DNA of 64,000 bases, taken from assembly GCA_934045075.1 (NCBI GenBank), contig OW203722.1, forward strand, positions 26,565,226 to 26,629,225, given 5' to 3'. Positions 11,390-22,927 of the stretch are shown here, piece after piece. A program made the position numbers and the translations under genes. The notes below the pieces were generated by a model. The model was given only the letters and a program-made list of their open reading frames with translations, searched no databases and had not been told where the DNA came from. Positions within the stretch are counted from its first letter, which is position 1; each line of letters starts with the position of its first letter. This DNA is from Yponomeuta sedellus (lineage: Eukaryota; Arthropoda; Insecta; Lepidoptera; Yponomeutidae).

Positions 11390-14355
11390 CGATGTGCACT
11401 ACGAGCTCACCACGACTGTAGCTCGTCGGTCGTCGGCTACGGTGCCTTGCCTGTCGCCTACAACTAGTAGCAGAGCGACACACTATACAGCACATGACAC
11501 GGTGTCACCGACTGTATCGCACTTGAAAGGTTTCGTTAATATTGTATCGCGACGCGACAATAATATTGTCGACAAGAGGGCGATGCACCGCGGTCGGGGA
11601 CACCTTGTCAGCGCTCACCGCCCTAGCGTTTTCACCGAAATCATCACACAGATGACACCGATGCACTTGTAAAATAATAACGAGCAAGTAACACACCCAA
11701 TATATCACTTAAATTCCTATGTGCTTTAAATGTTAACTTAAGTTATCCTTAAGGTACCTACCGATAGGGAGAGGTTAGCTCGTCTGGAGTTAGCTCCAGG
11801 TGATAGTAGTTACATGCCCGCCCGCCTTGATCCACATACGGGCCGGCCCGCGCGCGCGCACCCCGCGCTCTTTATCGAGTTCCCTTTATTGTCTGCATCG
11901 TGCACCTCTACCTTGGCTTGTAACGTTTTAAACCTGTGCTGTGAATTATATAAAACTTAGGTTCTGTTTTTAAATATTTTTTTCGGGAAAATTCTTGAGT
12001 CGTTTGTCTGAATATTATCAACTTAAGGTTGGCTATATAGGCTGCTTTAATTTATTTTTAAACAGAAAAAAAATAGCCAAGTAAACCGGAAGTACGTCAT
12101 CTACGTCTCAACCGAGATCTTACTCAAGAACTCTTTAATAAACTTAACTAAAAAAATATAACCCGCCTAAAAATACCTATAATCAGTACAAACATAAAGG
12201 ATATAATATATTTGATTTTTTAAGGGATACCGAGAGAACTTTGAGGAGAACTGTAGGTATAAAGAACTCTTAACGTTTTTTATAGAAAATATAAATACTT
12301 TCATTCACATGTAAAACAAACGTTAGAATGCTGAATTAGTCACACAAACACTTATGTATTCACAAAAATAAAAAAAAATCAATATCAATAATTTGTAACC
12401 GTGGCTCTATATTTACTTTAAAATAAAGTAGGTATCATTTGTCACTTTTGTCAATATTTAAGACAATGCCCATTGTCAACAGTCTGTCACCGATTATAAG
12501 TAGGTACAGTCGACAACACATAACCGTTGCCTTCAACTTCAAGCGTAGTTTCTGCTCGTTGATGAGCGCTGCTGTTGGCTTTACTAATCTCAACGCTGAT
12601 AACTTTGACAAATTACCTAAGCTTAGCACTAAGCGGTTCATTATCAATTTTTCGGACACTAAGTAAGAGAAACCAATTTGTCATTTCTTTTTTTATTACA
12701 ATTGGTCGAAAACAAATAATATTGGAATAATACACGTAGTATGAGGAAGAAAACAAACATGTCAACATGAGAAATTTAATGTACGATCATTTCTATCATT
12801 GTACAAAATTTATAAGTTGTGATGGAGCGTGAAAGTTTATTCATGTGCACTTTATGAAATTAAGTTATGTTAATTTCGGGCGGGCGGCTTTGCCTGTAAA
12901 ATGTAGGTAATTGATGATGTGCCGTTCTATGTACATACAAAATACAAAACCACGTGTCTAATAGACCTTGTCTGTCCGATTCCTAAAACGTTTTTAGACA
13001 CATCGTCCGGGGGGATTTCTAGAAAGAAATCAACAATTATTTGAACGCAAATAATTTACTTACATTTTCTTTGCTAAATGTCAATTTACTGAGTTAGCCT
13101 GGATGTTTATTTACTATTTTGCAACCAGACGTGGATGACCTAAGAAGACTAACGAATGTCCTAGTCAAGATTGTCGCATTAAGCAGCAAGCGTGCGTTGA
13201 CGATAACGGTTTGCCCCACAATCGATAGACAAACACATGAACACGGCCGCGCGGCGTCGCTAAGTTGGCGGCATTTGTAACCCCTTGTCCAGAAAATTTA
13301 TGACACCACCATACCTAATTGATTGGGTAAAAACTAACACCAACTACACTACCCTGAAAGCAGCTGTCTAAATGATTTACCATTTCGTAATTTTTCTGTG
13401 AGAATAGATAGATGGCGCGTAGGTAGTCAAACTTGAGCAAGTAAGACTACTATTATACAAGTAATTCTCTCGGAGTTCGGGCCAAATAGTAGAATGGTAT
13501 TTTCGTCATTGAAATAAATAAATTGCCCATTTCATGAAATGGTGGCCAAATAAACGCGCTACTTCCAGATATACCTACCTAGCCAAAATTTACGATGATA
13601 ATTTCGTTAAGCACGTTGGTGTTATGTGAATGCGTGCAATTCCATAAAGGCAAAAAAATCGATTTACTTGCTTTAAAAAGAATTTGCAGTAAAATTTACA
13701 AGAAATATGAAGTTTTTATTCAAATCCGGATGACCAAATCGCCAAATGTTGACCATCAAGCTATAAGCTCAGTCGATAATAAGAAATGATAAGAATTTCA
13801 CACAACGCAACCCCAAGTTAGGTTACCCTGTGCTATGTATGATAGTTGGTCATATCATGAAATTATGATCATGATACCATGATGTGGGCATTATATTGTC
13901 TGGCCACGACACCACGCCTCCTCCATCACGTCACACTCAGTCATTTAGGCAATAAATGTATCTCAGTGCAGAATAGTTATTCGCTAACATGGAATCACAC
14001 GGTTTAAAATAGTTCCATCGCGCTGTTTAGCCACAGAATGTCGTTAGTGTTAAGGGCTAGATCCACGAGAAGTGATCGCGATTTCATAACACATAGTTAT
14101 TTTCAATTTATAACTACGTATGAGCGTCACCACTAATCAAAAAAATACTCGGTCAATTAAACACGAGTCCACCCGCATGGGTCCGCCCCCCTTTAAAGGC
14201 GGCGTTGATTGATACCAGAAGAGTGGAGTGTTATGTTACTGTCCCAGATTTCGCAGATGATGAGTCCATCCTGCTCCCATTCTACGCGCATCAAGCCCTA
14301 AATGATTCAAATCGTCTGTCAAATTCGCAATCGAAAACGATAGGATTCCGACAGA

Positions 14356-14497
14356 TTTCGAATTGAGAATTTGGCTAAGTATTTATGCTTAACTGTAGTG
14401 CTGTCTCGTCGAATTTCGCAGCAAAGAGCGTGACAGAACGTTACATACTTAAGTACCTATTTACTTAGTGAAATTTTCAATTCAGAAACTGGCCCTA
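14356..14497. mobile_element. Small MITE, copy A
   Basis: The ends cgaattgagaatttggctaa and the complement of cagaaactggcc pair imperfectly around a core containing agagcgtgacagaacgtt. The same ends and core occur in copy B at 16246-16485. Confidence 0.5.
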
Positions 14498-16245
14498 AAA
14501 TTTTTTATTAATCCGAGGAATTTGTCGAGCTACTGCGGATCTGGTTGGTTGCCATGATTGATTACACTCCGCTTATCCTACAATATTATCTTCAATATGC
14601 ACCTGCCTACGGATAATTATTATTTATGTAGGTTTATCATAATTTCTACTATAAACCCCAAATCTCCTGTAGGTCTAAGTTCGTGTATCCCCCCCTATGT
14701 TTATGTAAGTTTATTATCGTAATTTCACCTTCTTTCTTGCACTGCCTTTGCCAGTCTCTTCGTCACTAAAAGTTTGCTGGAAGAGAATGCTCCTTGAATG
14801 AAGCCCGCTCGTCTACATTTACTTATGTGATTAGTGCGATAAAGAATTAAATAATAACGTTGAAGCTGTTAGTGCTTATTAGCGCTTCTTGTTCAGCCGC
14901 CCGTCGTCTATGTGCATTCCAACGTTGACAACTTGAACTAATTAACTAATTGAATACCTAACAAGTTCGTTTAATTTCTCGGTAATTACCTACAGATTCC
15001 TAAAGCTAGAGACTTGGTTAATAAGGAATTTCCGCATCTAATGATGTTGGACGAAATCTGGGTTTAAACTTTGGGTTTCATTTTAATTTCTCGGCATTTA
15101 CTAAAAGTAATAAATCAATCAAACTTCCGCCTTATTATAAAAACCTGAATAAGTCCTGGTTTAAACCAAGACTAAAAGATCTAGGATTGTTACGGTATCA
15201 AAGTTAGACCCAGATCAAATGTGTGTCGTTATTACAAATAGAAGACTATTCGAGGATCTGTTAAACCAGAGATCAGCCATGGTTCAAATAATATTCACTG
15301 ATTCGTTCATTCAGCTTTCATTCAATGCTGCGTTCCGTTTCACTAAATGGATATTATCTTCACATTTTTAACGCAAAAATATTCATTATTGCGTTTAAAA
15401 TACCTATACATCGTAAATTGTTCTTTGTTTAGGTTCCAATCTAACTAAAATGAGCACTATTAATTATTATATTGTTATTGAAGTGTTTTTATAATCAACT
15501 AGCTACTCTCGTGTTGTGTGAAATGGAGTGAAATATTCGAGCACGCGCGCCAATCCGAGATGTCAAAATATTCTGATAGTTTCATACTGGGAATAGGTAC
15601 ATAATACTAATTTGTGACATAATATAATTTTTTATACTTTGGGCGGTTTCGTTGTTGATTATTATAATAAAATGGAACATTTGAAGAAAAAAAGAAGTGA
15701 AAATTGGAGCTCAGAAGATAAAGTAAGTTTTGATTTATTTATTACTAGATTTTGTCTGCTTCGTCACTTAATTCGAAGGGATTCATACGATGACGATGTC
15801 TGCTGGATCGCAGAGACATCTCCAGCATGCCCAAATCGTCCAAATCATCGAAATCCATCATATCAATGGAGTCCACAATATCAATTATTTATTGCAATCT
15901 ATCACACACACGAAACCAAACAAATTCAAACTTCAATTTGGAGGTTAGTTCACAGATAAACTAGGGGTATCGGAAGTTTAACTTTAGTACCATAGTTAGT
16001 CCATGATGTAGCGATAAACTTCGTTTTGTAATAACATTTTACTTGGTCTATGGTTTAAGCCTGGTAACAATCCCAGTACAAAATTTAGACCGCGTTTTGG
16101 AATAAGGCGTCAAGAAGTTGGATTACCCATGTATGAGACACAGTCGTATTTTCCTGTTTGACCTGTACCTACGTCAAATTTTAACAAATAAAATATCAAC
16201 CGATTCTGCGTGTTTGCGCGACTGACATAGTCGACATAGAGGGCC

Positions 16246-16485
16246 AGTTTCTGACTTGAGAATTTTGCTAAGTAACTTGTAAGTAAACGAGTAACTCACC
16301 TCACAGATAAACATGTACAGGTTCAGTGAAGGTTTTTTTTTTGTAATGAAATAGTATTCTGTAAATGTCTTGAATAAATACTAATAAAAAAAAGTGTTGT
16401 CTCTTCGCATTTCTCAGAAAAGAGTGACAGAACCTTACTTAAGTATTTACTTAGTGGTATTCTATTTTCAGAAACCTGCTCTTTT
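16246..16485. mobile_element. Small MITE, copy B, followed by a hairpin
   Basis: It shares gacttgagaattttgctaag and the core agagtgacagaaccttac with copy A. It runs into a hairpin at 16470-16497 (agaaacctgctc / gagcaggtttct) with further diverged gagcaggttt units to 16545. Confidence 0.5.
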
Positions 16486-16756
16486 GAGCAGGTTTCTGCT
16501 CTTTCGAGCAGGTTTCCGCTCTTCTGCTCTGCTACTTTCAGGTTTCAGCAAAATTCAACGAAAATAATTGAGGTCACTAACAAGACAAAAATAAAAACAA
16601 CCAACAACCCGACAGCTGAGCATTAAATAAAGCAGACGAGAACCAAATTCACGAATGTATCTCATTGCGATGTAACTAGGTTGATCTCGCCTGCTTAGTA
16701 GTTAATAGATAGAGACTCAGCAGTCGGGGTTGGTTATTTTCATTTCAGTGTTTTAT

Positions 16757-16895
16757 TGAATGAAATGAAATGAAAAAGGTTTTATTTAAAATAGCGCAGA
16801 AACTGCGGCTTAATGAACGTTGTAATTCAAACTAGGTGTCCATTTCAAAGTCTAGATAATTTTGAAGAAAAAATGTACAAAAATACTCCAATTCA
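16757..16895 (-). mobile_element. LINE 3'-UTR fragment (same family as 60650-61980)
   Basis: The block agcgcagaaactgcggcttaatgaacgtt and aactaggtgtccatttcaa, opening with tgaatgaaatgaa repeats, recurs at 60645-60760. There it is the 3' end of a minus-strand reverse-transcriptase gene. This copy is cut off 5' of its 3' UTR. Confidence 0.7.
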
Positions 16896-17033
16896 CTGAC
16901 CAAGATCTATATCTGTGGTTTTATTTATAGTGACGTCATCACGTAAAGGTATCATTACTTCATGTTAATCTAATTGGCCAAGTAAATTCAGAAATCAGCA
17001 GTAGTAATATAACATAACCTCACGCCAGTATCG

Positions 17034-17222
17034 CGGAGGGGTATGCAGAGACCAGAGACTGCATTGTCACAATCCTGACAAATCACCTTCGAGTCATCAA
17101 CGTTAATTAGTCGTTGCATGCTCGCAGGTTCCGGGTACTTTTTATAGTTCCCATTGGTCGAAGTATATCCGCCTGAACGTCCATTTCGTCCATCTTTTTG
17201 CCTTCACCATCTCCATATTATG
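17034..17222 (-). mobile_element. Degraded LINE tail, relative of 2590-2887
   Basis: It shares aatcctgacaaatcaccttcg, cgttgcatg and ccgggtactttttat with the fragment at 2590-2887. Reading frames are broken. Confidence 0.55.
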
Positions 17223-17248
17223 TTAGACAGATATAAATAGATAGTCCA

Positions 17249-18179
17249 TGATATTGCTGCGTAACATGTGTGGGACACGTATTATTACCGAAACTTAGGA
17301 TTTTGTTCGATTCTATTTAATTATTCCAAGTATGTCGAGCACTTCACTTCGCGGGGTGTCAAACCAAACAGCTCGCTACTGACGGGTGGCTTGCGCGCCC
17401 ACTTTTGCATAGAGAACAGGTCACGGGCGCGGATCAAACCCATCAAGTACGGGAGTCTATCAGCCGAGATTTTGGTTCAGTGGAACGAAAACGGCATTTC
17501 AAATAAACGACTCCAAATCACCTACCTACATGATATCAACTTGGTTCCAGCAAGGTTATATAGCAGACTTGGAAGCGGTGGTAGCCCAGTAGAACATTGG
17601 ACTCGTAAGCGAGGACCTGGGGACTTCGTCTGTTTTCAAAGTTACATACATCTGCGAATTTGTGTAGCAGTACTATACGCTAACTGTGAAGTAAAACATC
17701 GTGAAAAAAACCGGTACAGGTGTATGACTCTGCACTTATTGACTTTTCTTCAGTTTGGGCTAGGTCGACTAAGCTTACCGGATAAGCCTACTCCATCTAA
17801 CACAATGTCCCGGACACTGCAGCGTCCGAGTGGTCACTTCACCTATTTAGTGTGAATAAAGGTGCCACAGGACGCGGTACAAAATGTCTTAGCTATGTTT
17901 TATTTCGCAAGTAAAGGATAATCCTATAAATAGTAAGTCCAACGTAATTTTTTTTATTATCAATTTGATTTTTGTCGGAAGAACCCCACAAGGGTTTCGC
18001 TCTGATACGCAGAGCGAAACCTATTTATTATTAATTGTTCAAGACCAGGGCCGTGAGCCTACTCGCTCTTGTCCAGTTTTTATACAGGGTAGGTACGTGA
18101 CATTGCTGCGTAACATGTGTGGGACACGTATTATTTATTACCGAAACTTACGATTTTGTTCGATTCTATTTAATTATAT
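17249..18179. repeat. Pair of ~75-bp direct repeats and a hairpin between them
   Basis: The block attgctgcgtaacatgtgtg ... gattttgttcgattctattt occurs at about 17252-17325 and 18099-18174. Between them, at 17993-18021, lies a perfect hairpin ggtttcgctctg-atacg-cagagcgaaacc. This suggests the copies are ends of one element or two insertions of one family. The 195-codon open frame across 17268-17855 has no recognisable domain. Confidence 0.5.
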
Positions 18180-18379
18180 ACTTACCTACTTAAACATAAA
18201 CTAATTACATTTTGTAGAAAATTGGTGACATTTTTTGCATTGACATTCAGCAAACCGAATGTACCTAAATTATTTACGTTGAATTAAGGCATAAAAATAA
18301 ATATGCAGTTAGGAATATTAGTTCCAACTTGACTACCAGACTGCTGAGATAGATTTTCTTCTCACAAAAGCGATAACTT

Positions 18380-18885
18380 TCGAAAGGGCCACAGGAGAGC
18401 TGCCCCGCCGCCGCCGCGGGACCCACGGGCACCGGGCCCGGGAGTCGGGAGTCGACGGGACGGGACTCGCCGAGCGCGGGTGCACCGGGCGAGGGGAGAG
18501 CGGGCCTGCGCGTCTCGCCATCAGTGACGTCACCGTGCGCGTAATTATTTCCATTGAGCCGAGCGTGCGCGGAGACGCCCGAGCCGCACCGAGCGCGCGC
18601 CCCCCGCGCCCGCTCTCGCCCCGCTCGCCCGCCCGCCCGGAGCCAACCAGTGCCGCTACTTGTTTTCTTTCTAGTGCGCGGCTATCGCTTTACACGCTCG
18701 CTCGCAGCGACAGTTTCGACAAATAATAAATTATTGCGTTACGTTCACGTTCGGAGTGTGTGCAAGCCGATGCGAACGCTGATCGATCACGTACAGTGCC
18801 GTTAACTTAGTGCAGTGCCGGACGCGACCTCGTTGCGAGGGCGGAGCGCCGGGCTCCAGCGAGGGACTGCTGGCCCACTGAGCGG
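18380..18885 (+). promoter_or_regulatory. CpG-rich promoter and probable untranslated first exon of the nested sphingomyelin-synthase-like gene
   Basis: A sharply bounded GC- and CpG-rich tract in AT-rich intron sequence runs from about 18380 and ends its likely leader at a donor GCGG|GTGAGT (exon end 18885). The next good plus-strand acceptor with downstream coding sequence is at 21178-21179. Exact transcription start and donor use are inferred. A second CpG-rich stretch follows at 18980-19090. Frames here, including one of 160 codons on the other strand, are compositional. Confidence 0.55.
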
Positions 18886-19671
18886 GTGAGTGAGGCGCAA
18901 ACACTTTCTAGAACGCCTCGCACGAGCGGCAGGCAACACAAGGCGAGAATCTCTTGAGAGAAATCTCGTTTGTCAGATCTATATTGGTCCCGCGCGCGAT
19001 CTCGGTGGCCGCGCGGCGGCGCGGCGGCGGCAGCAGCGGCAGGGCTCCGCGGTCCTTGAACTGCGCGGCGCGCGCCGCCGCTCATTTGTTTACAATCGCC
19101 ACTAATCACGGAGATCAAATGAATCGGCAACAATGCAATTCTGCAACTGGCCGAGTGCCGCGACACCGGCCACCATTCTAACTTGCTAACTATAAATATA
19201 AACAAATACCTACCTACTGGTCTACAGGCTTCGGTGTCGTTTACGACGTACCTTCGTTTACAATTGGATTTTATATTAGTTTTTATCAATTGAATGCCGT
19301 AAATAAACCTGTTGTAAAATGAGCTGATTATGAAATGCGTAGCGATGAGAAACTGGTTTTACAAAGACGCAATAAAATGCTCGCGCCGCGGCATCGGCTT
19401 GCTATTAGGTAGCTTTATTTTTTTTTTTTTAAACGTTTTTGGCTATTGGATACAGAGTCCTTAAGCCAGGTAGCTTTATAACGTGCACACAATAAATAGG
19501 TACCTAAAACACTAGCTGGCTCAGATTACTACACCCAAAAATCACATTTATTCCTAGATTACGAGTGCAATAAAGATGTTAACTAAGTGATACACCTACC
19601 TTCGAGTACTTGACTTACCCCCAGTGTCTCTTACGCTAATAACTTGTTAACTGTTGCCGTTTGTTAGTAGT

Positions 19672-20331
19672 TTTTTAGGGTTCCATACCGTAAAAGGAAA
19701 AACTAAACCCTTATAAGATATGTATGTCTGTGCCCCTTCTTTTCTTGGACCCAAATAGTACCTAAAGCTTGCGTTCCCTAAAATATGTAAAAAAATTCAA
19801 GCAATCACCGTCGATAAATTATCAACCTAGTATAGCGCTCTTCCCATTGACCTAGAATCATTAAATGCAAGAACCAGGGTCTTGCAACTCAGGGAAAAAA
19901 CCCGAACTAATTTTATCATTAAAATTTTGGTGTGAAATCATTTAGAAACCACCTTAATCACTTATATATTGCCGTTTTGACAATAGAGCAAACGCAAAAC
20001 TTACAACTTTAACTTCTTAATTAATTTATTATGTGTTTATCAATGCAAATTCATTAGTAAGTAATGGAGAGTCCGACCACGTTTCGTTCTGATTTGCAGA
20101 GCTTAATCATGGTAGTACTTGCGAAAGTTTTATTTCGAAAGCAACCAACCTATTAGGATTATTATTCAAGAGTTAAGAGTCCTATAGACGACGAGAACAG
20201 GTTACAGAATTATATTACATTATTTACAATGTAATACAGAACAAAGTAATACATTGTGGGACAGACAGACAAGCGTCGGAGGCGTATTAATAAGGCCCGA
20301 TTGGCACGCTTTGGGTACGGAACTCTAAAAA
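19672..20331. mobile_element. MITE-like element with TTTTTAGGGTTCC termini
   Basis: The left terminus tttttagggttccataccg is matched inverted by ggtacggaactctaaaaa at the right. The motif is common to a repeat family I know from lepidopteran sequence. The gggacagacagacaag block near the right end is also typical. It lies in the leader intron of the sphingomyelin-synthase-like gene. Confidence 0.6.
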
Positions 20332-20789
20332 TGCCTCACTGTAGGTAACTTTCAACTTTCCACGTATCATGTAGCATAAACTAGCGCTAAGTCTCGATAA
20401 ATATAAAATAAATAATATTGCGAAATATTCAAAATTCGTTCATTGAGCTAAAAGAATGGTTTAATTAGGTTCGACTGTATGCATTTTCGTAAAAATGAAT
20501 TTTTCTTCAACTTCAATAACTCCTACGTTATTAATTTTCTAGGCAGGGTTAGTTTGTAAATAGTGTAATGATTGATTCGTTCATTGAGAAAAATAAATTA
20601 ATTAGGTCGACTGGAGGCATTTCCGTAAAACTTTTCTTTAACTTCAATACCTCCTACGTTGTAAATTTTCTAGGCAGGGTTATTTTGTGATGCTATTATG
20701 ATGCAGATTATGTTTGCTTTGTGAAAGGGAGAAATATACTAACACCCTTTGTGTTGTACTAATAATCTATAGTTATACATTAAGCGGTT

Positions 20790-20910
20790 ATTTGCAAACG
20801 CGATTATTTATTAGGTAAATACTTAATTACCCTATCTCCCCACGACGTAAAAATCGCGATTAAACCCGTCGTATGAGCATCGCAAGTCATTAAGAAATAC
20901 TACTGAGAAT
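20790..20910. repeat. Foldback MITE, relative of 1736-1802
   Basis: It shares the aaacgcgattatttattaggtaa arm type and the trailing cattaagaaatact with the 1.7-kb copy. The hairpin is more degraded. Confidence 0.45.
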
Positions 20911-21205
20911 ATGTAGGTACCCACATCTTATAAATATTCGAGTGGTGAACTATTTAGAGTTGACTGTCTGACTGATAGTGATAATGGTGGAATTAAGTTT
21001 GAGACTAAATTAAATGCCTAATGATAAGATGTTCGTTAAGATGTGATAAGGTGTTCCCTACTTACACACATCTCCAGTGCCTTCTCATAATCAACAATCA
21101 ATGCCCACATAATTTATCTCTCGACAGCTTCAAAACCTGCTTGTGGCTGCATATTAAAGGTATATCTGTTAAATTACAGGAGCGGTTCAGCCGAATGGTG
21201 AGTGG

Positions 21206-22504
21206 ATGACGATCGCGCGGCCGGGCGAGCAGCAACCGCCGCCGCCGTCGGTGCAGCTGGCAGAGCCGCTGCTGCAGTCCGTGCGAGCGTACCTGGCGCA
21301 GCCCGCCAAGCCCGCCCCGGCCCCCGCGCCGCGGCCGCCCTCCCCGCCGCCCGCGCGGCCCGACGTCGACATCGCGGCGCAAACCGCGCGCGACGACATC
21401 CGCGGCATCAACTTCGAGGCGCGCCTGCGCCGCCATGACCTGAACAACAACGGCGCCCGCAAGCCGGCCGCGCCCGCCCCCGCGCCCGCCCCCGCGCCGC
21501 CCGCCATGCCCAGCCAGGCCGAGCTGCTGCAGCGGCAGCCGCTGCTGGCGCGCGCCAAGGCCGACGCGCCGCCCGCCGCCTCCGACTCCGACCCGGACGC
21601 CGAGCACTCGCCGGCGCGCGCGCTGGCCGGCGACTTCGTCGTCGAGATCCCGGCCGGCGCGCCGCGCGACGAGCGCTACCCCAAGGAGATCTGGAAGACC
21701 ATCCTGTCGTTCCTGTTCCTGTTCCTGTGCGTGTGCGTGAACATGATGTCGCTGTCGCTGGTGCACGAGCGGCTGCCCGACCGCGACGCCACGCCGCCGC
21801 TGCCCGACGTCTGGCTGGACAACGTGGCCGCGCGCGACTGGGGGCTCAACGTCTCCGAGTACCTCATCATGGTGAGCACCACGGTGGCCATGCTGGTGGT
21901 GGTGTTCCACAAGCACCGCTTCATCGTGGCGCGGCGGCTCTTCTTCATCATCGGGCTGCTGTACCTGTACCGGTCGGCCACCATGTACGCGACCGTGCTA
22001 CCCGTGTCCTCGGCCACCTACTACTGCAGCCCCAAGTCCAACAGCACGGCGCCGCTGCTGGTGCTGCGGCGCATGTTCTACCTCATCTCGGGCTTCGGGC
22101 TGAGCATCAACGGGCACCACACGTACTGCGGCGACTACATCTACTCGGGGCACACGATGGTGCTGGTGCTGAGCTACCTGGTGGTGGCGGAGTACTCGCC
22201 GCGGCGGCTGTGGGCGCTGCACTGGGCGCTGGCGGGCGCGGCGCTGCTGGGCGTGGCGCTGGTGCTGCTGGCGCACGCGCACTACACCGTGGACGTGCTC
22301 GTGGCCTACTACATCACCACGCGCCTCTTCTGGACCTTCCACACGCTGCTGGCCACGCCGCAGCGCGGCGGCGCCATGATCCAGCGCGAGTGGTGGCACC
22401 GCATCTTCTGCTACCTGGAGCGCAACGTGCGCGGCCCGGTGCCGCGCCGCTACGACTGGCCGCTGCCGTGGCCGCGCGCCAAGCTCTTCAGCCGGCTCAG
22501 CTAG
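21206..22504 (+). CDS. SGMS: Sphingomyelin-synthase-family ceramide phosphotransferase
   Basis: A single coding exon of 432 residues. All four family motifs are present: PLPD (198-201); RR-x8-Y-x2-R-x6-T (243-263); CGDYIYSGHT (308-317); HYTVDV...F-x2-F-H (359-379). The expected catalytic triad is His316, His359 and Asp363. About six hydrophobic segments start near residue 163, so the protein should sit in Golgi or plasma membrane and transfer a phospho-head group from a phospholipid to ceramide. Whether the product is sphingomyelin or ceramide phosphoethanolamine cannot be told. The first 160 residues are Pro/Ala-rich and lack the SAM domain of the SMSr subgroup. The ATG at 21206 has a weak context (T at -3), and the frame is open back to the acceptor at 21179, so an upstream coding exon is possible. 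A short uORF (21195-21209) overlaps the start. Codon use is extremely GC3-rich. Confidence 0.92.
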   Translation: MTIARPGEQQPPPPSVQLAEPLLQSVRAYLAQPAKPAPAPAPRPPSPPPARPDVDIAAQTARDDIRGINFEARLRRHDLNNNGARKPAAPAPAPAPAPPAMPSQAELLQRQPLLARAKADAPPAASDSDPDAEHSPARALAGDFVVEIPAGAPRDERYPKEIWKTILSFLFLFLCVCVNMMSLSLVHERLPDRDATPPLPDVWLDNVAARDWGLNVSEYLIMVSTTVAMLVVVFHKHRFIVARRLFFIIGLLYLYRSATMYATVLPVSSATYYCSPKSNSTAPLLVLRRMFYLISGFGLSINGHHTYCGDYIYSGHTMVLVLSYLVVAEYSPRRLWALHWALAGAALLGVALVLLAHAHYTVDVLVAYYITTRLFWTFHTLLATPQRGGAMIQREWWHRIFCYLERNVRGPVPRRYDWPLPWPRAKLFSRLS

Positions 22505-22547
22505 TGACCGCCGGCGCCGGCCGCGCCGCGCGCCGCGCGGGTCTAAC

Positions 22548-22750
22548 CTGCCCCGCACCTCACCTGCAGCGGGACTGTGACCCGCCCCGCACCTCACATG
22601 CAGGGAGCGACCCCCGGCCGCGCGACTGACCCGCCCCGCACCTCACCTGCAGGGAGCGACCCCCGGCCGCGCGACTGACCCGCCCCGCACCTCACCTGCA
22701 GGGAGCGACCCCCGGCCGCGCGACTGACCCGCCCCGCACCTCACCTGCAG
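22548..22750. repeat. 49-bp minisatellite carrying copies of a splice donor
   Basis: Three full 49-bp units (22581-22629, 22630-22678, 22679-22727) are flanked by partial units. Each contains ctcacctgcag (unit one has ctcacatgcag), which on the minus strand is CTGCAG|gtgag, the donor of KIAA0930-like exon 3. The array lies in the 3' flank or UTR of the plus-strand gene. Confidence 0.9.
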
Positions 22751-22927
22751 CGAGTGGCGGCGCAGCACCTGCAGCTCCTTGGGGCTGGTGCGCGTGCAGA
22801 TGGCGAGCGTCAGCGTGTACTCGAACTGGTGCACGATCAGGTTGAGGTACACGGTCTCCTCCCAGTCGATCTCTGGGTCTCCGATGGGTAGTTTCTTGGA
22901 GTCCTTGCGGAAAACCTGCACCTCCGT
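22745..22927 (-). CDS. KIAA0930: KIAA0930-like exon 3
   Basis: Codes for 61 residues beginning TEVQVFRKDSKKLP and ending RRHSLQ, in phase 0 at both ends. Acceptor ttgcag|ACG, donor CTGCAG|gtgag. The donor sits in the last, partial unit of a 49-bp tandem array that repeats the donor sequence downstream. The exon lies 241 bp past the stop codon of the convergent plus-strand sphingomyelin-synthase-like gene, so that gene's 3' UTR is antisense to it. Confidence 0.92.

Larger units (their letters stand above)
11395..17030. other. Intron 3 of the KIAA0930-like gene, non-coding with two MITEs
   Basis: GC-rich patches at 11390-11680 and 11810-11880 have no recognisable protein. Two related MITE-like elements lie at about 14356-14497 and 16246-16485. 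A LINE 3' tail lies at 16757-16895. Short open frames at 12435-12666, 13595-13789 and 15639-15959 show no family resemblance and look like chance. Confidence 0.5.

Noticed and set aside
11235..11672. 145-codon plus-strand frame
   Set aside because: Its first third is Copia LTR and the remainder is flank; the same LTR at 6.8 kb lacks the extension.
16470..16545. CRISPR-like repeated gagcaggttt units
   Set aside because: Units are adjacent inverted and direct copies without spacers in a eukaryotic intron; they form a hairpin next to a MITE.
17268..17855. 195-codon plus-strand frame
   Set aside because: Contains repeat ends and hairpin-like segments and no recognisable domain.
18807..19289. 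160-codon minus-strand frame in the CpG-rich leader region
   Set aside because: Composition-driven; no recognisable domain, and it spans a likely donor and promoter of the plus-strand gene.
21098..22629. Long open frames on both strands overlapping the sphingomyelin-synthase-like exon (272, 199, 300 codons)
   Set aside because: They are Ala/Gly/Arg/His-rich shadows of extreme GC3 bias, with no domain, while the 432-residue frame has all four family motifs.
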